In this document: positions 57,170-64,000 of the stretch, piece after piece
Numbering within the stretch: the first letter of the stretch is position 1
How the letters are laid out: each line of letters begins with the position of its first letter
NCBI GenBank assembly: GCA_947179155.2
Contig: OX359280.1
Location: 10,467,501-10,531,500 of the forward strand
Length of the DNA: 64,000 bases
DNA from: Hedera helix
Lineage: Eukaryota; Streptophyta; Magnoliopsida; Apiales; Araliaceae
Reading direction: 5' to 3'
Notes under the pieces: generated by a model
Told to the model about the DNA's origin: nothing
Database searches by the model: none
Seen by the model: the letters and a program-made list of their open reading frames with translations, nothing else
Made by a program: the position numbers and the translations under genes

Positions 57170-60100
57170 TTACTCAAATAAAAACGGGTAATTTGTCCTC
57201 ATTTCCTCCTCTAATTCCCACGTAGCTTCTTCAATGACGTGATTCCTCCAAAGTACTTTGACAGAATGAATTATCTTATTTCTCAGTTTCTGTTCCTTCC
57301 TATCGAGTATCTGAACAGGAACTTCTTCATATGATAAGTCCTTTCCGACTTGAATTGGTTCATAGGAGATAACGTGCTTGTAGTCTGGTTTGTATGGCCG
57401 CAACACCGACACGTGAAACACATTGTGAATATGTTCCAATTCAGGAGGTAAAGCTACCTCGTATGCTACTTCACCCACTCTTCTCAATATTTCGAACGGT
57501 CCTATGAACCTTGGACTCAATTTCCCCTTATTTCCAAACCTGATCTTCCCTTTCCAGGGAGATACCTTAATGAACACAAAACTCCCCACCTCGAAGTCTC
57601 GTTTCTGTCGATGTAAATCGGCGTATTTCTTTTGACGGTCTTGAGCTGCTACTAGCCGAGCTCTTATTACCTTGATAATTTCTACCGTCTGTTGAACCAA
57701 TTCTGGCCCCAACAGTCGGCGTTCTCCTACCTCATCCCAACATAGAGGTGTTCTGCATTTTCTGCCATATAAAGCTTCGTAAGGCGGCATACCTATGCTC
57801 GCATGATAACTGTTGTTATATGCAAACTCAACTAGTGGTAGATGGATTTCCCAACTGCCCTTGAAATCCATTACGCAGGCCCTGAGCATATCTTCCAATG
57901 TCTGAATTGTTCTCTCACTTTGCCCATCGGTCTGCGGATGATACGCTGTACTCATTCTCAACTGTGTCCCCAATCTCTCCTGAAGACTTCTCCAAAATTT
58001 TGACGTGAAGCGCGGATCTCTGTCTGACACAATCGATACCGGCACCCCATGTCTTGAAACTATCTCTTTGATGTACAATTTGGACAACTGATCCAAACTG
58101 AACCTAATCTTGATCGGCAAAAAGTGCGCTGACTTTGTTAGCCGATCCACAATCACCCAAATTGCGTCATATCCCTTCTGTGTTGCTGGAAGTCCTACCA
58201 CAAAATCCATTGTGATATGCTCCCATTTCCACTCAGGAATTTCTAACGGCTGTAACAATCCACTTGGTCTCTGATGTTCGGCCTTTACCCTTTGACAAGT
58301 TAGGCATCGGCTGACACATTCTGCAACCTCCCTCTTTAAATTTGGCCACCAAAAATGCTGACGTAGATCTTGATACATCTTCGTACTCCCCGGATGTATC
58401 GAGTATCTCGTACTGTGGGCCTCTTGCAAAATTTCCTCTCGTAATTCAGGCACTAGCGGTACCCAAACACGATTTTCAAATCTCAGCAATCTCATGCTAT
58501 CAATTTTAAACTTGACCTCTTCTCCATCGGTCATCCTCTTCCGGATTCTGTCACATTCCTCATCTTTGTCTTGAGCCTCTTTCACCCTATCTAACAAGGT
58601 TGGGCTCACCTCGACTTCTATTGACTCGTTTGGACTTCTCACTTCCAACTCCATTCGAGCCATCTCTTGAACCAATTGTTCTTGATCTGTCAATATGAAC
58701 AATTTCTCCCTGCTCTTTCTACTCAGAGCATCCGCTACTACGTTGGCCTTGCCGGGATGATATAGAATTTCACAATCATAATCTTTGATCAATTCCAACC
58801 ATCTCCGTTGCCTCATATTCAGCTCCTTCTGTGTGAAGATATACTTCAGACTCTTATGGTCTGTGAATATCTCACATTTTTCTCCGTACAGATAATGTCT
58901 CCAAATTTTAAGGGCAAACACTACCGCTGCCAGCTCCAAGTCGTGGGTAGGATATCCCTTCTCATAATCTTTTAATTGTCTGGACACATACGCAACGACT
59001 TTGCCGTTTTGCATAAGCACACAGCCAAGCCCCTTGTGCGATGCATCACTGTAGACCGTAAAACCTCCTGTATCGTCTGGTAAGGTCAATACAGGTGCTT
59101 CACTAAGCCTTTTCTTTAACTCCTGAAAACTTTCCTCACACTTCTCCGTCCACACGTATTTTACCGTCTTTCTTGTTAAGTTGGTCAACGGTGTTGCTAT
59201 CTTTGAGAAGTCTTGAATGAACCTCCGATAGTAACCCGCTAACCCTAAGAAACTTCTTACTTCTGTCGGCGTCCTTGGTTGTTCCCAATTCATTACCGAT
59301 TCAACCTTTGCCGGATCAACCGAAACTCCCTCCTTGTCAATAACATGACCTAAAAATTGAACTCTTTCCAACCAGAATTCACACTTTGAAAACTTAGCGT
59401 ACAACCGCTCCTTCCGTAAAATCTCCAACACCAATCTTAGGTGTTCAGCATGCTCCTCCTCCGTTTTGGAATACACCAGAATATCGTCAATGAACACGAC
59501 TACAAATTTATCCAAGTATTGCTTGAATATTCTGTTCATCATGTCCATAAATGCGGCTGGCGCATTCGTTAGTCCAAACGACATCACCAGAAACTCATAA
59601 TGCCCATATCGAGTTTTGAATGCCGTCTTGGGTATATCCTCCTTCCTGACTTTCAACTGATGATAACCAGTATTTAAGTCAATCTTTGAAAAGTACTTCG
59701 CCCCTTTCAATTGATCGAAAAGATCGTCAATTCGTGGTAACGGGTACTTGTTCTTAATTGTCACCTTATTCAGCTCTCTATAATCCATACACAATCTCAT
59801 CGATCCATCCTTCTTCTTTACAAACAGCACCGGTGCTCCCCATGGAGAAACACTTGGCTGAATGTACTTATTGTCTAACAACTCCTGCAATTGCACCATC
59901 AATTCCTTTAGTTCTACCGGAGCCATCCTATATGGTGCTTTCGATATCGGTGCTGTCCCCGGTACTAAATCAATCACAAATTCTATCTCCCTGTCCGGCG
60001 GTAAACCCGGCAGTACATCTGGAAAAACATCCGTAAACTCCCTAACTACTGGTATTTGCTCCATCTCGGGACTCACCACTTGTGTGTCAACCACATGAGC

Positions 60101-61702
60101 CAAATACCCTACACAACCTTTCTTCAATAATTTCTTGGCCTGCATCATCGTCAGACAAGAAGACTGTCTTGACGATTTGCTGCCATAAAATACGACCTTA
60201 GACTTATTTGGTGTCTTAAGGTGTATGCACTTCTTCTGACAATCAATTATCGCCCCGTGGTTAAACAACCAATCCATCCCAAGTATTACATCAAATTCCC
60301 CCAGACGTATTGGAATTAGATTCACATTTAATTTCTGACCCCTGATTTCAGCACAACAATTTCTATGTATGTACTCTACCGGAATCACTTCTTTATTAGC
60401 AACTTCTATGTTCATTGAGTTTTCTAGTTTGTCCCTAGGCAACTCTAATCGTCTAGCGAAATCATCAGACACAAATGAACAGGTAGCACCCGAATCAAAC
60501 AATACATATACATTTATATTATTGATCGGAATAATACCTGACACCACGTCTTTTGACCCCACGGCATCTTGCACCGTCATATTGAACGTCCGGGCTGTCG
60601 GCTTGTTCTGTGGTACCGGTCCCCCGATAGCCAATTTGTTGTTATTGCCCCTGTAGCCGCTACCCCCGTCATTCTTCTTCTTAGGGCAATCTTTTATCAG
60701 GTGGTCAGATGCTCCGCAAGAAAAGCATCTCACTTTCTTTGGAAGGGGACAATTTGGAGAAATATGTCCCACCTGCCCACAATTATAGCACGTATTCTTC
60801 CCTTTCCTGCACTCCCCGAAGTGGTTCTTTCCACATATATTGCATGCTGGCTTTTTCTGAACACTTCCTTGTTGATTCCCCGAGCTCTTGTCGTTGCTGT
60901 TGTTGTCCCATTTGCGCTTGTTGTTGTTATTGTTGTTATTATTCCCCCCACTGTTACTGTTCTTGCTTCCCCCTTCATTTTTCTTTTTGTTTCTCTCCTG
61001 GTTGTACTTGGTTAATGCGTCGCTTCCTCCTTCAGCAATGATTGACTTCTCTAGCAAAGTTGCGAACGAGTCAATCTGCAGTACTGCTACCTTGTTGAAT
61101 ATCCAAGGTCTTAATCCATTCTCGAACCTCCTGGCCTTGCGTTCCTCCGTGTCTACCTGATGTGGAGTGAACCTGGCCAACTCATTAAATTTTGCCGCGT
61201 ACTCCGGTACCGACATGTTCTCCTGTTTCAGTTCTAGAAACCTTACCTCCATCCTACTCTTCATACTTTTCGGGAAATAATTCTCGTCGAATATTTCCTT
61301 AAATTTCGTCAAGGGCACCACACCATCCCCAGCCCTATTCTGATTGGCTTCCCACCAGAAATTGGCTTCGCCCTTCATCATGTAGGTAGCAAAAACTGTC
61401 TTTTTCTCCTCAGCTACTCTTGCGATAACAAACGCCTTCTCTATCTCCTTTATCCAAGACTGGGCCTCTATCGGGTTCGACGTTCCCCTAAACTCTGGCG
61501 GTCCCACCGCCTTAAAATCTTTAAAATTCGCCAACTGATTTGGTGGTGGTGGCGGATTTGCTACTACAGGGTGGCGGTTTTGCATTGCCTCAGCTAGCAT
61601 GTCGACGAAGTTTTGCATAGGGTCTACGTTGTGTCCCCCCGCGTCGTTGTTAACTGACTCTTCTACCCCCTGGTTCCTTGGTGGTTGTCTACGTGGCGGC
61701 AT
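57170..61702 (-). CDS. gag-pol: Gag-Pol polyprotein of the chromovirus
   Basis: 1510 aa in one frame without stops. Gag capsid region about 60-240; Asn-rich linker; three zinc knuckles at about 287-298 (shortened, CX2CX3HX3C), 305-318 and 326-339. Protease motif LFDSGA (401-406). RT with FIDD at 737-740; RNase H catalytic D886, E923, D948; integrase zinc finger (H and CLTC near 1096-1136), core D1166, D1227, E1263 (35 residues between the last two). A chromodomain-like C terminus at about 1458-1508 (VKVLWRNHVIEEATWELEEE). It builds the particle, copies the RNA and integrates the cDNA; chromodomains are thought to guide insertion to heterochromatin. The ATG begins a basic PPRRQPPRNQ stretch typical of this clade. 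It appears fully functional. Confidence 0.96.
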   Translation of the reverse strand: MPPRRQPPRNQGVEESVNNDAGGHNVDPMQNFVDMLAEAMQNRHPVVANPPPPPNQLANFKDFKAVGPPEFRGTSNPIEAQSWIKEIEKAFVIARVAEEKKTVFATYMMKGEANFWWEANQNRAGDGVVPLTKFKEIFDENYFPKSMKSRMEVRFLELKQENMSVPEYAAKFNELARFTPHQVDTEERKARRFENGLRPWIFNKVAVLQIDSFATLLEKSIIAEGGSDALTKYNQERNKKKNEGGSKNSNSGGNNNNNNNNKRKWDNNSNDKSSGNQQGSVQKKPACNICGKNHFGECRKGKNTCYNCGQVGHISPNCPLPKKVRCFSCGASDHLIKDCPKKKNDGGSGYRGNNNKLAIGGPVPQNKPTARTFNMTVQDAVGSKDVVSGIIPINNINVYVLFDSGATCSFVSDDFARRLELPRDKLENSMNIEVANKEVIPVEYIHRNCCAEIRGQKLNVNLIPIRLGEFDVILGMDWLFNHGAIIDCQKKCIHLKTPNKSKVVFYGSKSSRQSSCLTMMQAKKLLKKGCVGYLAHVVDTQVVSPEMEQIPVVREFTDVFPDVLPGLPPDREIEFVIDLVPGTAPISKAPYRMAPVELKELMVQLQELLDNKYIQPSVSPWGAPVLFVKKKDGSMRLCMDYRELNKVTIKNKYPLPRIDDLFDQLKGAKYFSKIDLNTGYHQLKVRKEDIPKTAFKTRYGHYEFLVMSFGLTNAPAAFMDMMNRIFKQYLDKFVVVFIDDILVYSKTEEEHAEHLRLVLEILRKERLYAKFSKCEFWLERVQFLGHVIDKEGVSVDPAKVESVMNWEQPRTPTEVRSFLGLAGYYRRFIQDFSKIATPLTNLTRKTVKYVWTEKCEESFQELKKRLSEAPVLTLPDDTGGFTVYSDASHKGLGCVLMQNGKVVAYVSRQLKDYEKGYPTHDLELAAVVFALKIWRHYLYGEKCEIFTDHKSLKYIFTQKELNMRQRRWLELIKDYDCEILYHPGKANVVADALSRKSREKLFILTDQEQLVQEMARMELEVRSPNESIEVEVSPTLLDRVKEAQDKDEECDRIRKRMTDGEEVKFKIDSMRLLRFENRVWVPLVPELREEILQEAHSTRYSIHPGSTKMYQDLRQHFWWPNLKREVAECVSRCLTCQRVKAEHQRPSGLLQPLEIPEWKWEHITMDFVVGLPATQKGYDAIWVIVDRLTKSAHFLPIKIRFSLDQLSKLYIKEIVSRHGVPVSIVSDRDPRFTSKFWRSLQERLGTQLRMSTAYHPQTDGQSERTIQTLEDMLRACVMDFKGSWEIHLPLVEFAYNNSYHASIGMPPYEALYGRKCRTPLCWDEVGERRLLGPELVQQTVEIIKVIRARLVAAQDRQKKYADLHRQKRDFEVGSFVFIKVSPWKGKIRFGNKGKLSPRFIGPFEILRRVGEVAYEVALPPELEHIHNVFHVSVLRPYKPDYKHVISYEPIQVGKDLSYEEVPVQILDRKEQKLRNKIIHSVKVLWRNHVIEEATWELEEEMRTNYPFLFE

Positions 61703-62057
61703 TTTCTGTTATAAACAAAAATTTACATTATTATACTGGTTTCATCTTTTTCATTTCATTATTTTGTATCTTAGACAATGTTTAGCTAAAATACAAGTAA
61801 TTATTTCAACACGCATATAAACATAAATTCAACTGCATTTATACTCATATGCTAAAAGAGGAGTGCGTAGCACTTTACATCAAAAGCATACTGCTATAAA
61901 TGCTTCTATCCCAGAGAAGCTACAAAAGATGGGATCTGACATATCCTACAACTTCCTAGAGTTGGGATTTAGTGACATATTAACCCTCTAATAAAACAAA
62001 AGTTGGGTTCTACTGCATCTATTTACATACGAAATTAGAAAATAACTACTACTACTA
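61703..62057 (-). other. Spacer between the extra ORF and gag-pol
   Basis: 355 bp without coding potential. How gag-pol is translated downstream of the extra ORF (splicing, reinitiation, second promoter) cannot be told. A (TAG)n-like run, CTACTACTACTACTACTA, lies just after the extra ORF's stop (62045-62062). Confidence 0.5.
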
Positions 62058-62915
62058 CTACTGACTGCGCATCCCCCTACGGATCGCGTCGTCATACTCC
62101 TCATCCCCGATGGCCATCACCACGCTCCTGCTGATGGTGTGCATAGACTGACCCTCCTCAGCTGGGTAGTAGTGCACCCTGCTCTGAAGCCTACCATATG
62201 AAGATCGGTAGACGTAGCTAAGTCTATCCGTCCTCGCCCGCTTCTCGCGGACCTCCTCCTCTAGCTCAATCATCTGACCATAAGCGGCATTCCGCTGTCT
62301 CTCCATCTCCATTCGGTCCTCTATCGCCTCCTGCCAGTGTGCACGGACGGCGGCCTTCTCTGCCTGAACCTGCTGAACCTTCAGCTCAGCCTCGGCTAAC
62401 CTAGTCTCAGCTACTGCTAACTTAGCCTGCAGCTCCACATCCTGATCTACCAGCTGATGTGTCAGCACTGCAAAGTGCTCCACCGAATCCTCGTACTCCT
62501 GTATCTGATCCTCAAGTCCTACAATCCTCTCCTTCAGCTCTGTGTTCTCGCCAGAGAACTGATAAGCCGCATCTCTATACTGATCCTCCATGTGCTGGTG
62601 GGTCAGATTCTGTTCCTCTAGATGCTGGACCCTTGCCTCCAGCCCCTCGTTCCTATCGGTCAGTCCCTCTATGATGTCAGCGGCAGTGGTGCCCATGCCA
62701 TCAGCTGACTCCTCCTCCTCAGACTCCTCTGACTCTGCCTCATCCTCACTGTAAGGCCTCATGACTCCGCCCCAGACGGGCTCCACACGATCCCCCTCCT
62801 CAGGATCTGACTCTGGCTCCTCTACGGGTGCAGCCACCAGCGGCTGTGCAGTATCCATATGGATATCAATATAGTCCTCCTCAGCAGTGCGACTCGACTG
62901 TCCGATCTCTGCCAT
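62058..62915 (-). CDS. Extra ORF upstream of gag: acidic coiled-coil protein
   Basis: 285 aa in the same sense as gag-pol. Residues 1-85 are strongly acidic (EEPESDPEEGD, EDEAESEESEEEESAD). Residues about 85-230 are rich in Glu, Leu, Gln and Ala with heptad-like spacing (GLEARVQHLEEQN; ETRLAEAELKVQQVQAEKAA), so a long coiled coil is likely. The tail has an aromatic/basic part (SYVYRSSYGRLQSRVHYY). No cysteine, signal peptide or membrane segment is seen. I recognise no family. Standard chromoviruses have only gag-pol, so this is an additional gene, perhaps captured. The start is the first ATG after the leader; it is unbroken in this young copy. Confidence 0.78.
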   Translation of the reverse strand: MAEIGQSSRTAEEDYIDIHMDTAQPLVAAPVEEPESDPEEGDRVEPVWGGVMRPYSEDEAESEESEEEESADGMGTTAADIIEGLTDRNEGLEARVQHLEEQNLTHQHMEDQYRDAAYQFSGENTELKERIVGLEDQIQEYEDSVEHFAVLTHQLVDQDVELQAKLAVAETRLAEAELKVQQVQAEKAAVRAHWQEAIEDRMEMERQRNAAYGQMIELEEEVREKRARTDRLSYVYRSSYGRLQSRVHYYPAEEGQSMHTISRSVVMAIGDEEYDDAIRRGMRSQ

Positions 62916-63143
62916 CCTATATCATAAAACAATAACACACGTTAGTACAGCAATAAAATATATTCATTGATGAAATGAAATGATATTTTATCATGTACAT
63001 CTCGGCTCGATGGATTTTCTCAATCCATCTCCAAAATTACATAACATGATGAATCTCCCCGATTCATCCCCTAACGCACTCGATATGAGTTTAATACTAA
63101 GGTTATAACTTAGGTTTCGCAAATCCTAACGTTTCTAACCTAC
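62916..63143 (-). other. Leader of the chromovirus
   Basis: About 230 bp between the PBS and the extra ORF. It contains GGATGGATTGAGAAAATCCA-type inverted text (63010-63035) and otherwise nothing recognised. Confidence 0.5.
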
Positions 63144-63156
63144 AGCTTTGATACCA
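63144..63156 (-). other. Primer binding site of the chromovirus
   Basis: TGGTATCAAAGCT on the minus strand, 3 nt after the 5' LTR end. iMet type with a common A/G variant. Confidence 0.88.
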
Positions 63157-63159
63157 ACC

Positions 63160-64000
63160 TGTGACGACCCCAAATTCGGGTTCCATAACCTCGAGTTTGG
63201 TTCTCACTATTCAACACATTACTAACAATTAAATACATACATTGCATTTAAATATCGCGAAATAATACATATTGGTTCCCTTCAAAAGGTTACAATACCA
63301 GGGTCTATCAACCTTAACATAATAACAGTTCCTATCACAAGGAATTACAAAAGGTTTAACAACCGTAAATACATAATTAAAGATCTAATTAGCATGCATA
63401 AGCTAACTTAAGCTCTGGCTTTTCCTTTTCCTTTATCCTTCTTTGAGCAATCAGGATTATCTGAAAAATGGTTCATGATATAGCAAGAATGAGCAACTAG
63501 TTTGCTCAGCAAGTTTAGAACAATCATATAGATTTAATATATCATGAATGAATGGGAAATATCAACAATGATTCAACAATAGATATAACAATTGTGAATG
63601 AAACAGGATTCAAATTTTAATAAACAGAATATTTGAATCTTAAAATGCTGAGTGGTCACTAAGGACCCTGAACTAACTAGGGTATAATAGAGTTTCCTCT
63701 GACCCTTTGAGTTGTTTGGTTTTCAAGGGGATCAGCCTATTCAACCCGCTGTATATGCATTACATTTAGTCACTGGCGCCCAAAGTCGGTTTCCCGACAC
63801 AAAATCCCCTAATTTAGGGTTGTTCAATTCTCAGACTTAATATAAGAAATCCGCACCCAACAATGGTTTGGATAAGCTTTTAAAAGTATTCAAGTTATTG
63901 AATTTAGAAAAGCAATGTCTAGCTGAACTATTAGCTTCAGACATTTTTAATACAGTTCATGAATCAAGAACTAACAAGCTTTAAATGCACTAAGTGCGAT
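63160..64000 (-). repeat. 5' LTR of the chromovirus (partial)
   Basis: Matches 53185-54025 with two differences noted. The remaining ~3.1 kb of this LTR, and the target-site duplication, lie beyond the window. Confidence 0.92.

Larger units (their letters stand above)
53185..64000 (-). mobile_element. Tekay/Del-type chromovirus, intact apart from the window edge
   Basis: Minus orientation. 3' LTR 53185-57122, PPT, a single gag-pol ORF with a C-terminal chromodomain, an extra ORF upstream of gag, an iMet-type PBS and a 5' LTR that leaves the window at 64000. Over the ~840 bp of LTR that can be compared, two differences were seen (53272 against 63247; 53505 against 63484), so the insertion is recent. 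It sits in an older related LTR. Confidence 0.93.

Overview
The window is plant (angiosperm) intergenic DNA made almost wholly of nested LTR retrotransposons. It holds no convincing host gene, rRNA gene, intact tRNA gene or CRISPR array. Evidence for a plant: Tat-lineage and chromovirus Ty3/gypsy polyproteins, Ty1/copia gag remains, initiator-Met and other plant-type primer binding sites, plant-type introns, antisense plant-mobile-domain-like genes inside an element, and AT-rich LTRs with TATA boxes. The species cannot be named from this sequence.

Layout: (1) 1-809, 813-3053, 3054-6883 and 24893-25511 form one LARD-like non-autonomous element: LTRs of about 4.4 kb around a 2.2-kb non-coding interior. 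(2) Its 3' LTR is split at 6883 by an 18-kb Tat-lineage element (6884-24880). This has near-identical 2.2-kb LTRs, gag-pro and pol joined by a predicted 175-nt intron, two antisense genes and an array of about 18 repeats next to the 3' LTR. (3) 25512-28391 is the 3' part of an older LTR into which the LARD inserted. (4) 28454-38228 is the 5' half of a decayed Ty1/copia element on the minus strand. It carries a 6-kb non-autonomous Athila-like element (29708-35748) with a TTTAT target-site duplication. (5) 38307-47440 is a related copia 5' half on the plus strand, so the two lie head to head. It is interrupted by a solo LTR (39608-42334, TAAGT duplication) and a rearranged copia LTR (43426-45194). 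(6) 47441-48500 is unresolved repeat debris. (7) 48703-50120 is a fold-back element with long inverted arms, a large trinucleotide core and a 202-bp direct duplication on both sides. (8) 50238-53184 is an LTR fragment cut by (9) 53185-64000, a young, apparently intact Tekay/Del-type chromovirus on the minus strand. Its polyprotein is 1510 aa with a chromodomain, and an extra 285-aa acidic coiled-coil ORF lies upstream of gag.

How it works together: the Tat element and the chromovirus carry the full Gag, protease, RT, RNase H and integrase set and look potentially autonomous. The LARD and Athila-like elements keep only cis signals (LTR, PBS, PPT) and would need enzymes supplied in trans.

The most unusual signals are: an ordered cassette of alternating GC-rich palindromes and AAACGACGTCGTTT-type palindromes shared by LTRs of three different families; the extra ORF of the chromovirus; the spliced antisense genes of the Tat element; and the aberrant 3' junction of the Tat insertion.
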